The position numbers were made by a program, and so were the translations under genes. A stretch of DNA of 55,123 bases from Syntrophomonas sp. DTU018 (GTDB lineage Bacteria > Bacillota > Syntrophomonadia > Syntrophomonadales > Syntrophomonadaceae): contig LFSR01000010.1 in assembly GCA_001513155.1 (NCBI GenBank), positions 1 through 55,123 of the forward strand, written 5' to 3'. Shown one piece after another: positions 17,821 through 25,976 of this stretch (within the stretch, counting starts at the first letter, position 1; each line of letters starts with the position of its first letter). Under the pieces are notes generated by a model. It ran no database searches. It saw only the letters and a list, made by a program, of their open reading frames with translations, and was not told the DNA's origin.

Positions 17821-18513
17821 ATGAAAACTATAGGTTTGCTTGGCGGAATGAGCTGGGAAAGTACCGTTACTTATTATCAGATTATCAACACAGTGATAAA
17901 GGAAAAATTGGGTGGGTTCCATTCCGCCCGTTGCTTGTTATACAGTGTTGATTTTCATGAAATTGAAGCCTGCCAGTCCAGGGGGGAGTGGGAAAAGAGC
18001 GCAGTTATCCTCGCTGATGCGGCCCAGCGACTGGAGCGGGCTGGTGCAGACTTTATAGTTATCTGCACTAATACCATGCATAAAGTAGCCCCCCAGGTGC
18101 AGGCGGCAATTTCCATTCCCATCCTGCATATTGCCGAGGCTACTGCCCAGGAGCTAATAAGGAACAAGATAGATAAAGTCGGTTTACTGGGGACCAAATA
18201 TACTATGGAACAGGATTTTTATAAGGCCAAACTCCAGGAAGCCGGCATCAGCGTCCTGATTCCGGAGGCAGAAGATCGGGATGCAGTGAACTATATCATC
18301 TTTCAGGAATTATGTTTGGGTATCATATCCGATCGGTCCAGGCAGTCTCTTTTGACTATTATAGACAAGCTGGCCAAACGGGGTGCTCAGGGGATAATAC
18401 TGGGCTGTACCGAACTTGGCCTGCTGGTTAAGCAGCAGGATACTGATGTTCCTCTATTTGATACCACTCTAATACACGCCCAAAAAGCTGCCTTATATGC
18501 TCCCGGCAGCTAG
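17821..18513 (+). CDS. aspartate/glutamate racemase family protein
   Basis: A 230-residue cofactor-independent racemase of the RacX/YgeA group. The two catalytic cysteines are in VICTNTMHK (about residue 80) and LGCTELGLL (about 195). The N-terminal TIGLLGGMSWESTVTYY binds substrate carboxylates. It would interconvert L and D forms of aspartate, glutamate or another amino acid; the true substrate is uncertain. AAGGAG lies nine bases before the ATG. It follows larC and is probably co-transcribed, although it needs no nickel-pincer cofactor. Confidence 0.88.
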   Translation: MKTIGLLGGMSWESTVTYYQIINTVIKEKLGGFHSARCLLYSVDFHEIEACQSRGEWEKSAVILADAAQRLERAGADFIVICTNTMHKVAPQVQAAISIPILHIAEATAQELIRNKIDKVGLLGTKYTMEQDFYKAKLQEAGISVLIPEAEDRDAVNYIIFQELCLGIISDRSRQSLLTIIDKLAKRGAQGIILGCTELGLLVKQQDTDVPLFDTTLIHAQKAALYAPGS

Positions 18514-18735
18514 TCATAAATGACTTGTCAGCCAAAAGTATTGCAAAATCCGGCTATTTCCCTGACAGCGTCCTGTTTTGTGCAGGTCAGGATGCTTTTA
18601 TCAGATGAAGGTACTGATTTTTAAATAATTCTATGACCCATGGTGTAGAATTTTTAACAACATTGTATAATTATTGTAGGACTTTTTTCTTGGTTAAGGG
18701 GGTCCTGGAGTAAAAGAGAAATGAGTTAAGGTACT

Positions 18736-19872
18736 ATGGCAACTGCAATCAGCACAGATATTGTGGCAATTATCACCCTGTATTTCACCATTTGGATGGC
18801 CAGGCGAAATGTGGTCATTAACAGCGATCAGAATAAACTTTACATATTTGCCGCAGTGACGACAATAATCGTACTTATCATGGAAATAGCTACCATCGCA
18901 ATGGCTGCTTCCAGCAATACCAATCTGGTAATACCTCACCGTATAGCCAACATTATCGGGTTTTCCCTGTCACCGGTTATTCCGTTTATTCTGCTGCTTT
19001 TCCACCGGAATCAAAAAAGCAGTTTAATAAAGTGGGTTCTTATCAGCGGACTGCTGGTACTCAACGTTTTAATGTGCATTTCTAGTTATGAAACGGGCTG
19101 GATTTTCTATATTAATGCTCAAAATCAATACTCCCGCGGGGATTGGTTTTTAGTGCCTGCCTATGTCAGTTTATTTTATTTCATCTTGATGGCAGCAGTG
19201 ATAGCTGAGAACAGTAAGGATTACGACAACCATGACAAGCAGCTCTTATTGCTGATTCTCTTGATACCTGTAGCGGCAGTATCGGTGCAAATTGTTTTTG
19301 AGCAAATAGTTTGTATCTGGTCCAGCATCTCCATCTGCTTGCTGTTATACTACGTCCTATTACGGGAACTGCAGTTTAAATATGATGCACAAACAGGAGT
19401 AAAGAATCGGACTGCTTTTGACAAAGAAATGAAGCATTATGCCAAAGCTTCTAAAAGTGCCACCATAATTGTATTAGATATTAATAACTTAAAGGATTGT
19501 AATGATCGCTATGGGCATGAGGCGGGAGACGAAACTATTGCCTCAGCGGCACAAACCATAAAAAAAAGTTTCGGCAGCCTAGGACAGATTTTCAGAATCG
19601 GCGGTGACGAATTCTGTGTCGTATGTCCAGGAACGCCCCAGGAGGCAGTGGACCAGGCCTGCTGCAAATTGGATCAGTTACTGGCTGACTTGAACCAGGA
19701 ACGCACTCGTAATATCAGTCTTGCTTATGGTTACGCCTTTCACCATGGTTATGGCAGGGATGACATATATACCACCTTCGCTCGGGCCGACCATGCTATG
19801 TACACCCATAAAGCCAAATTAAAAGGCCTTTATGGGCGCAGGTTTGATGATAAGAAACAGAACCAGCCATAG
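18736..19872 (+). CDS. membrane diguanylate cyclase (GGDEF)
   Basis: A 378-residue protein with an N-terminal membrane region of about six to seven helices (1-210) and a C-terminal GGDEF domain (about 215-370). The active-site motif is FRIGGDEF with GGDEF at 289-293, and the metal and substrate residues are in VLDINNLKDCNDRYGH. It should make cyclic di-GMP from two GTP. The RxxD product-inhibition site normally found just before GGDEF is replaced by GSLG, so feedback inhibition is probably absent. It is a single gene with AAGG upstream of the ATG. Confidence 0.9.
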   Translation: MATAISTDIVAIITLYFTIWMARRNVVINSDQNKLYIFAAVTTIIVLIMEIATIAMAASSNTNLVIPHRIANIIGFSLSPVIPFILLLFHRNQKSSLIKWVLISGLLVLNVLMCISSYETGWIFYINAQNQYSRGDWFLVPAYVSLFYFILMAAVIAENSKDYDNHDKQLLLLILLIPVAAVSVQIVFEQIVCIWSSISICLLLYYVLLRELQFKYDAQTGVKNRTAFDKEMKHYAKASKSATIIVLDINNLKDCNDRYGHEAGDETIASAAQTIKKSFGSLGQIFRIGGDEFCVVCPGTPQEAVDQACCKLDQLLADLNQERTRNISLAYGYAFHHGYGRDDIYTTFARADHAMYTHKAKLKGLYGRRFDDKKQNQP

Positions 19873-19928
19873 GGATGGTAAACTTTTAGTTTTGCCGGTC
19901 TTTGTTTGTCCTCAAGTTTTTTGCCTGA

Positions 19929-20356
19929 TCATGCTTTTTCCATAATAACCGCCCAAGAGGAAAGCTTTTGATTGCCGTTAAAGGCAAATCCCTTACATAA
20001 ATATTGGGTATTGCTGACTTTACTTAGGCATTCGACACCTGAATATTGTCCATCTTCTGAAATATAGATAGACATGATTGTATCATCAACAATTGAAAAT
20101 TTACCCTGAAGGGTTCCCAGAGCCGGGTTGAATGATTTCCAACTGGTAAAGTCATTGCTAAACGGTACAATTTCGTATCGGTTTTCAAAACGAAAGGGTT
20201 GTTCTGACTGTAATTCCATATAGCCTTCATTAATCCAGAGGTTATCTAAATGAGTTACAACCGTTTTGCCTTCTACAGGACCATATTGTTCGTTTCATCA
20301 GAATAATAACCTTTAGCCATCCAGGTGCCTTCAGTGAATAAAAGGGTGTGTTCCAT
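19929..20356 (-). pseudogene. hypothetical protein, frameshifted
   Basis: Not recognised. Read as one gene, it starts at ATG 20356 (GGTGGAG nine bases upstream) with MEHTLLFTEGTWMAKGYYSDE. It shifts frame near 20280 and continues NEQYGPVEGKTVVTHL..., then MELQSEQPFRFENRYEIVPF to the stop at 19929. One missing base explains the break and gives a protein of about 142 residues, soluble and rich in beta-strand-like stretches. No signal peptide is seen. It converges on the diguanylate cyclase gene. The frame open upstream to 20551 includes a hydrophobic stretch but has no good ribosome site, and I treat it as chance. Confidence 0.55.
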
Positions 20357-20791
20357 TGAAATAAACTCCACCTCATGTTTAATTAATCTTAACACAGTAA
20401 CTGCAGTAATTATGCTTATTGTTCCCATTACAAGGATTATGCGCAGCGGTGGCTGAGTAAGATATATCTCCATTGCAGCAGCTATTGCTGGACTTTTTGC
20501 TGAAGGCCAAATTGGGGCAGCGTTCTTTATACTGCTCCCGGAATGAAGCACGGGGAATTTAGTTTAACCCATCCCCAAGAATATGATGAGAACCATAAAC
20601 ATTTTTATCCATAGGTATACCAGGGCTAATGGATCACTTGCTCAGCCCTTCGCCCCCACAGGTGAAACTTCTTTAATGACCGCCTTCTCGTCGCTGTGAT
20701 TGTTGCCTCGGATATCGCCTCCCTCTACATCCTAGTTAATGTCCCTAGAGGATGTTTCCCCCCTTTTGAATTAGGAAGGAGGCAACAAGAA

Positions 20792-20807
20792 TGTTTCACG
20801 TGAAACA
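20792..20807. promoter_or_regulatory. parS: parS centromere site 1
   Basis: A perfect match to the bacterial parS palindrome TGTTTCACGTGAAACA, the loading site for ParB clamps. It is about 1.0 kb from the end of parB. Confidence 0.95.
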
Positions 20808-20953
20808 TTCTCCAGCGTGTCAAAAAAGCTGATTAATAGTTTGGCGTTCGAGATTGCCACGGCACTTTGTGCCTCGCAATTATCTCCCGAAGAACAGGCC
20901 ACGATAAACGAATTCTTAAGCCTGTCATCGCTTTGAAAGGAATTCTTAATTGT

Positions 20954-21032
20954 CATTGCTGTGAAAATGGCTTTCATGTCAGTAAAAAGGCAACCATTGT
21001 GTCATCGCGAGCGCGTAACGCGTGGCGATCTC
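20954..21032. repeat. dispersed repeat, partial copy (family A)
   Basis: Seventy-nine bases that match the reverse complement of 11161-11239 with a single difference. It begins with the outer end CATTGCTGTGAAAAT and includes the first inner arm GTGTCATCGCGAGCGCG.., but lacks the second arm. A further arm-like piece (GAGATTGCCACGGCAC..) lies at about 20850-20880. Confidence 0.8.
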
Positions 21033-21063
21033 TTTGCATGGTCTTTTTCGACAGTCTGAAGAA

Positions 21064-21079
21064 TGCTTCACATGAACTA
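21064..21079. promoter_or_regulatory. degenerate parS-like site
   Basis: TGCTTCACATGAACTA differs from parS at four of 16 positions. Its flanks (agaA.. and ..TTCT) resemble those of parS site 1, so it may be a decayed duplicate. It is unlikely to bind ParB strongly. Confidence 0.35.
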
Positions 21080-21329
21080 TTCTTATCGATCTAGCAATAT
21101 CATTTATAATTTGGTTTAATGATCATGCCTGCTGTTAATTACCAGCGTGGCGACAGACTCATCTCCCTCTACAACTATCTTATGAGGCATTTTATTCATC
21201 GCTGGTCGCCTTTAGTCACCTATAGCCCTGAAGGGCTTTGCATGTTTGTTCCACTAATACTTAATTCGAAGAATAGCTTTTTAACAACTCTTTATGGTCT
21301 TTTAGATCTTTGACTCCAGGTCTAGATAA

Positions 21330-21345
21330 TGTTTCACGTGAAACA
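21330..21345. promoter_or_regulatory. parS: parS centromere site 2
   Basis: A second perfect TGTTTCACGTGAAACA, about 0.5 kb from the end of parB. Confidence 0.95.
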
Positions 21346-21403
21346 ATCTGGAATTGGTAAAAGATCTAAACATACGAATAGGGGCATTATTCCGCTTTAA
21401 TGA

Positions 21404-21545
21404 CATTGCTGTGAAAATGGCTTTCTTCGTGTCATCGCGAGGAGCGAAGCGACGTGGCGATCTGTTAACTCAAAACCGTTATTTGCCATAGAGATTGCCA
21501 CGCGCTACGCGCTCGCAATGACACAAGACTATTTTCACAGCAATG
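21404..21545. repeat. complete foldback element (family A, MITE-like)
   Basis: A 142-bp element with nested inverted repeats. The outer ends are exact 15-bp inverted repeats (CATTGCTGTGAAAAT at 21404-21418, and its complement at 21531-21545). The inner arms are imperfect inverted repeats at about 21429-21463 and 21492-21524, containing GTCATCGCGAG / CTCGCAATGAC. There is no coding capacity. It fits a miniature inverted-repeat element or a REP-type structure. Confidence 0.8.
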
Positions 21546-21792
21546 ACACTAAAGATGACTTTTCATTCATCGTAGTCTGCACAGCCGGTGACAATTGCGG
21601 TGTTGGCATCGGTTGGTTTTATGAAGGCATCTTCCTCTACGGGTACTATATCGATTAAACGCTATTGCTTTATAGACTGAAGTTGTATCGTTTGCACATT
21701 GGCGGAAAAGCAATATATCGTTTTTTATGATAGGCGAGCAAAAACATAATTTCCGAATGGGAGATGTATAAATAGGACTTGTATTTAAATTA

Positions 21793-21830
21793 AAGGCCAG
21801 AAATGTTTCACGTGAAACATTTCTGGCCTT
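21793..21830 (-). terminator. parS: parS site 3 inside a perfect palindrome, probable parB terminator
   Basis: A third perfect parS (21804-21819) is extended on both sides by AAGGCCAGAAA and its complement, giving a 38-bp perfect palindrome. It begins 15 bases after the parB stop, and on the minus strand it is followed by TTTAATTTAAAT. It would fold as a strong 3' hairpin and so can act both as a ParB loading site and as the terminator of the parAB message. Confidence 0.8.
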
Positions 21831-21845
21831 CCCTCTATGCAAATC

Positions 21846-22688
21846 CTACTCAAAAACACCCATTATCTCCAGAATGCGTTCCAGATCCTCATCACTATAG
21901 AATGCTATTTCAATCTTCCCGCCTTTGCCGTGCTTGGTAACTACAGCCCGGGTTGCAAAATGCTGCTGGAGCTTTTCTTGTATTTCTACCAGTTCCACCG
22001 GTTTATCCGCAGGTATATCAAATTTAATGCGTTTTGTTTTAACCTTGTTTTCCACCTGCCGAACTGTCATCTTATTGGCCACAATCTCTTTGGCTGCTGC
22101 TAACTGCTCTTCGGCTGTGGGAAGTGCCAGCAACGGACGCACATGACCGGCACTTAGTTCTCCTTTTTCCAGCATTTGCAGTATTTCTTCAGGTAAGTTG
22201 AGAATACGCAGGGTATTGGCTACATAGGCTCTGCTCTTGCCGATTTTTTCGGCAATGGTTTCCTGGGTGTAACCGAACTGTTCTGCTAACATTCGATAGG
22301 CTTTGGCTTCTTCTACTACGGTCAGGTCATCCCGCTGGATATTTTCAATCAAAGAGATCTCTGCCGCCTGCCGGTCATCTATGTCACGCACTACCACCGG
22401 CACATGAGTCAGACCAGCCAACTGGGCTGCCCGCCATCTTCTTTCCCCGGCTATGATTTCATAGCCATTTTCGACGGGTCTGACCAGCACTGGCTGTAGT
22501 ATACCATGCTCGCGAATAGAGCTGGCCAATTCCTGCATGGTATCTTCATCGAATTTTTTGCGAGGCTGATCTTTGCGGGGATGTATTTTTTCAGCAGGTA
22601 ATTCCCTAACTGTTTCATAATCGCCTTCCAAGGTTCCTGAGAGCAGGGCATCTAATCCTCTTCCCAGGCCGCGCTCCTTCTTAGGCAC
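21846..22688 (-). CDS. parB: chromosome partition protein ParB (Spo0J)
   Basis: A 280-residue ParB CTPase that loads at parS, slides as a clamp, spreads on DNA and recruits SMC. The N-terminal domain holds the CTP-binding GERRWRAAQLAG (about residue 88), followed by ENIQRDDL and an HTH region (EKIGKSRAYVANTLRILNLP), then a C-terminal dimerisation domain. The GTG start overlaps the parA end by eight bases. Three perfect parS sites lie within 1.1 kb downstream. It is distinct from the second ParB-like protein, Noc, at 25977. Confidence 0.96.
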   Translation of the reverse strand: MPKKERGLGRGLDALLSGTLEGDYETVRELPAEKIHPRKDQPRKKFDEDTMQELASSIREHGILQPVLVRPVENGYEIIAGERRWRAAQLAGLTHVPVVVRDIDDRQAAEISLIENIQRDDLTVVEEAKAYRMLAEQFGYTQETIAEKIGKSRAYVANTLRILNLPEEILQMLEKGELSAGHVRPLLALPTAEEQLAAAKEIVANKMTVRQVENKVKTKRIKFDIPADKPVELVEIQEKLQQHFATRAVVTKHGKGGKIEIAFYSDEDLERILEIMGVFE

Positions 22689-23442
22689 GTTCCAACACCT
22701 CCCTGGCTAACTCTGCATAAACCTCTGCTCCTTTTGAACGTGGATCATATAGCATAATTGGCTTGCCATGACTGGGGGCTTCACTGAGTCTGATATTTCT
22801 TGGTATTACCGTGCGGTAAACCTCCTTGCGAAAATGTTTTTTTACTTCGTCTACTACTTGAATGGCTAGATTAGTACGCCCATCAAACATGGTGAATACT
22901 ATGCCTTCTACTTTTAAGCGGGGGTTTAATCTTTTCCGTACTAGCTGAATAGTATCCATTAGCTGGCTTAGGCCTTCCAACGCATAATATTCACACTGAA
23001 GCGGGATCATTACGGAATCAGCAGCAACCAATGCATTCAGAGTAAGCAAGCCTAATGAGGGCGGGCAATCTATAATTATATAATCATAACTGTCTCGAAT
23101 TGGTTCCAGGGCTTTTTTCAAAGCACTTTCCCGATTCTCCTGGTTAACCAGTTCAACTTCCGCTCCGGCCAGCTGAATGGTGGCTGGTATCAGGTGAAGT
23201 CCATTAACCCGTGTCTGGGTGATAACCTGCTGGGGCTGAAGTCTATTAATGAGCATATCATAGATACATGCCCTTAACCGTCTTCTCTGTACTCCCAGCC
23301 CGCTGGTAGCATTGCCCTGAGGATCAATGTCAACCAGCAGCACCTTATATCCGGCTTGAGCTATATACGAGGCCAGGTTGATCGCTGTGGTAGTCTTGCC
23401 CACTCCGCCTTTTTGATTGGCTATAGCTATCACCTTAGACAT
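22681..23442 (-). CDS. parA: chromosome partition ATPase ParA (Soj)
   Basis: A 253-residue Walker-type ATPase that binds DNA as an ATP dimer and works with ParB in origin segregation and in control of DnaA. The deviant Walker A KGGVGKTT is at residues 11-18, with IDPQGNATSG and IIIDCPPSLG following. It is followed directly by parB with an eight-base overlap. The upstream neighbour is a divergent CoA-transferase operon, not noc as in Bacillus. Confidence 0.96.
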   Translation of the reverse strand: MSKVIAIANQKGGVGKTTTAINLASYIAQAGYKVLLVDIDPQGNATSGLGVQRRRLRACIYDMLINRLQPQQVITQTRVNGLHLIPATIQLAGAEVELVNQENRESALKKALEPIRDSYDYIIIDCPPSLGLLTLNALVAADSVMIPLQCEYYALEGLSQLMDTIQLVRKRLNPRLKVEGIVFTMFDGRTNLAIQVVDEVKKHFRKEVYRTVIPRNIRLSEAPSHGKPIMLYDPRSKGAEVYAELAREVLERA

Positions 23443-23980
23443 GGATTATTCGTCCTTTCCGATTCCATCCATCGAACAATACTTCTCCTGTTCCGTTCTT
23501 AAATCCTGCTAATGTTCTGAAAAGCAGCTTTTATTTCAGGCGAACTTTAACTAACATACCTATCTTATCATGGTTTCCCTGATTTCGGCTTGTTCTTTGC
23601 AGAAAACTTTTTGGTCCTGAACATTAAAAACTTCCTTTTCTTTCCTCACGTTTTGTCATAATTAGCCATTTGAAAAATTCATTTGTGGTATTCCCTTTCA
23701 GGTTGTTTAACGTTTCTTTTTGCTTTATTTCTGCGATTTTTTCCCTTTTATGTATTTGTCTGTTGTTGGCAGACTTTTATTAATTTATAATATATTTATT
23801 ACATTCAGTAATTTTTTTGTTTGCGGACATTTTTCAAGGTTGGGCTTTTTGGTTGATGCCCATCGTTTGTCTCCTCCTGAAGCAAAATCATCAAACCAGA
23901 AACCGGATAGTTAGGGGGGTGATCTGCCGGTTCTTGTTGGCTCTGCTCATCACGTAATAAACAAGGGGGGTTAATTTTTA
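23443..23980. promoter_or_regulatory. divergent intergenic region with CoA-transferase promoter
   Basis: An AT-rich 538-base gap between parA and the CoA-transferase operon with no believable gene. On the plus strand a sigma-A promoter is visible: TTGTTG at 23763-23768, a 17-base spacer, and TATAAT at 23786-23791. This leaves a leader of about 185 bases before the start codon. A GGGGGG-containing ribosome site precedes the ATG at 23981. The parA promoter must also lie here, but I cannot place it. Confidence 0.55.
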
Positions 23981-25027
23981 ATGAGCCAAAAGTATTCTAA
24001 TCCAGACCATCTGAAACGTCTTGTGGACTATAAAGACGCTCGTGAATACCATCTGAAAAAAGATCGCCGTAAAAGGGACAAGCGTATGCCTTTGTCCGAG
24101 GCTATAGCTGAATTTGTTTGGGACGGAGATATTTTCGCAGAATCCGGTTTTTCTTATGTAAGAACTCCGATTCAGGCATACTTTGAAGTAGTCCGCCAGC
24201 AAAAAAAGAATCTCACTGGTATTGGTTCCCCTATGTCCAATACTTCTTACTTCATAGCCCGTGACTGCATGACCGGAATACACCTTTCCTATGTAGGTGT
24301 AGAGATGCGCGGTAACGACAAGAATTTTGCCCGCATGATCAAAAATAAAAATGCGGAAGTCTATTCCATCTGGAGCCACGGTTCAATGGCTCAGGGATTT
24401 AAAGCCGCCCAGTTGGGAGCTCCCTGCATTGCCTCCAAGCAACTGTTGGGCACAGATATGATAAAAAAGAACCCCTATGTCAAGGTTATCAATAATCCCG
24501 TTGGTGATGAAGACGACCCCGTGTGCATGATCCCCGCCCTTTTCCCGGATGTCTGCATTATTCATGTTCAGCAAGCTGATCGTTATGGGAATGCAGTTAT
24601 TTATGGTCCGGCAGTCAATGATATAGCTCTGGCAGCCGCCAGCCGAAAAGTCATTATTACCGCTGAAAGAATCGTTCCGGAAATGACTATTCGTGACCAA
24701 GGCAATGCCTGTATACCCTTCTGGTATGTGGATGCTGTGGTTGAACTGCCTTACGGTGCTTATCCGGGCTGCTGCCCTGGCCATTACTACTGGCATCGTG
24801 AATGGTGGGAATGGCTGATACGCATAGGTACCGCTACCCATGAAAATATGCTGGAGTTCACGGATCGCTGGATTTTCAACACCAAGGATCCTTATGACTT
24901 CATTGAAAAACTGGGTGGCCTCCGCACTATCGACAAAGCCCGCCGCCTGGTAGAGGCTGCCGAAGGCAGATCTGATGATACAGCCATTAGTTTCCATTAC
25001 GATGAAGTAATCCCTAAATGGGATTAA
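23981..25027 (+). CDS. CoA-transferase subunit A (glutaconate CoA-transferase-like)
   Basis: The alpha subunit of a two-part family I CoA-transferase, 348 residues, most like glutaconate CoA-transferase GctA. It includes an N-terminal GDIFAESGFSYVRTP, GTDMIKKNPYVKVINNP and VQQADRYGNAVIYGP. It is followed by the beta subunit 16 bases later. Such enzymes swap CoA between carboxylic acids, here probably acetate and a short-chain or dicarboxylic acid. The acid cannot be fixed from sequence. Its place within the origin region suggests high gene dosage and steady expression. Confidence 0.87.
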   Translation: MSQKYSNPDHLKRLVDYKDAREYHLKKDRRKRDKRMPLSEAIAEFVWDGDIFAESGFSYVRTPIQAYFEVVRQQKKNLTGIGSPMSNTSYFIARDCMTGIHLSYVGVEMRGNDKNFARMIKNKNAEVYSIWSHGSMAQGFKAAQLGAPCIASKQLLGTDMIKKNPYVKVINNPVGDEDDPVCMIPALFPDVCIIHVQQADRYGNAVIYGPAVNDIALAAASRKVIITAERIVPEMTIRDQGNACIPFWYVDAVVELPYGAYPGCCPGHYYWHREWWEWLIRIGTATHENMLEFTDRWIFNTKDPYDFIEKLGGLRTIDKARRLVEAAEGRSDDTAISFHYDEVIPKWD

Positions 25028-25043
25028 GTAAGGAGGGATATAA

Positions 25044-25826
25044 ATGGGCAAAATAGCACCCGCCAATCCTTTGGAAATGCTGGCCTACAATCTGTCTTTG
25101 CTGATAGAAGACGGACAAATCGTATATGTGGGTACGGGGCTTCCCATGGTAGGAGCCATGCTGGCCCACCAAACCCACGCTAAAAATATAACCATGGTTT
25201 TTGAAAGCGGTGGACAGGATCCCACCAGAGGCTGTGACATGCCCTGGTCAGTAGGTGATCCCTTCACCTTCCGCAAGGCACCTATGACTATGGAAATGGC
25301 TAACTCCTTTGGCCAATGCGCTCTGGGCTATGTGGATATTGCTTTCCAGGGCGGCGCGCAGATAGATATGTATGGTAATGTTAACACTAATGTAATTGGC
25401 AGTTATGATAATCCCAAAGCCATTCTTCCCGGCAGCGGCGGCGGCAATGATATCGGTTCCCTTACTGAAAAATCAGTATTAGTCGGTTTACAGACCCCCG
25501 ACCGTTTCCCGGAAAGGGTGGACTTCCTAACCACTCCTGGATATCTTGACGGCGGGGACAGCCGGGAGAAAGCCGGATTACTGGGAGGGCCTATTGCAGT
25601 GGTAACCCAGGTAGGCGTATATGATTTTGAACCGGTAACCAAAAGAATGCGTATTAAAGCTTTGAATCCGGGCATGACCGTGGAAATAGCCCAAGCTTGT
25701 ACCGGCTTTGAACTGCTGGTTCCTGATAAAATAGAAATGGTTGAGCCGCCCCCGGATGAGGTTCTGCACATCCTCCGCACCATAGTGGATCCCCGCGGAG
25801 TATTTACTAAAATGCCCGGAACTTAA
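25044..25826 (+). CDS. CoA-transferase subunit B (glutaconate CoA-transferase-like)
   Basis: The beta subunit, 260 residues. The catalytic glutamate that forms the CoA thioester is E54 in ITMVFESGG, the same position as in GctB of Acidaminococcus. This supports true CoA-transferase activity rather than the related ring-hydrolase IpdAB, which lacks this residue. GGGNDIGSLTEKS and LTTPGYLDGG are typical of the family. AGGAGG precedes the ATG, and a strong terminator follows. Confidence 0.88.
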   Translation: MGKIAPANPLEMLAYNLSLLIEDGQIVYVGTGLPMVGAMLAHQTHAKNITMVFESGGQDPTRGCDMPWSVGDPFTFRKAPMTMEMANSFGQCALGYVDIAFQGGAQIDMYGNVNTNVIGSYDNPKAILPGSGGGNDIGSLTEKSVLVGLQTPDRFPERVDFLTTPGYLDGGDSREKAGLLGGPIAVVTQVGVYDFEPVTKRMRIKALNPGMTVEIAQACTGFELLVPDKIEMVEPPPDEVLHILRTIVDPRGVFTKMPGT

Positions 25827-25843
25827 TATGGCATCTTAAAATT

Positions 25844-25880
25844 AAAAGCTGGTCTCAAATTAACGAGACCAGCTTTTTTT
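25844..25880 (+). terminator. rho-independent terminator of CoA-transferase operon (bidirectional)
   Basis: A 12 to 13-bp perfect stem (arms 25844-25856 and 25865-25877) is followed by a T-run. The complementary strand also has a T-rich tail, so it can serve the convergent noc operon. After it, at about 25882-25935, are weak traces of the family A repeat arms. Confidence 0.9.
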
Positions 25881-25976
25881 GCCCTGCGCACTTGCGATGA
25901 TACAGAAGAATTGCCAAGTATATCGCCACGGCACCCGGAGTTGGGGGATAACACAGCCCAGTAATTTTCCCAATTT

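Larger units (their letters stand above)
20357..21792. other. gene-poor repeat and parS region
   Basis: About 1.4 kb with no convincing intact gene. It holds two perfect parS sites, one degenerate parS-like site, one complete foldback repeat, one partial copy, and small remnants of open frames. One such frame lies at about 20664-20803 on the plus strand. Another, of about 32 codons, lies at about 21563-21661 on the minus strand. The mix suggests an old landing zone for mobile DNA next to the partition locus. Confidence 0.7.

Noticed and set aside
20357-20551. Upstream extension of the small hypothetical gene with a hydrophobic stretch
   Set aside because: No ribosome site at 20551, and a good one precedes the internal ATG at 20356.
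23720-23914. Short plus-strand ORF in the parA/CoA-transferase gap
   Set aside because: No ribosome site, low-complexity hydrophobic residues from AT-rich DNA, and it overlaps the proposed promoter.
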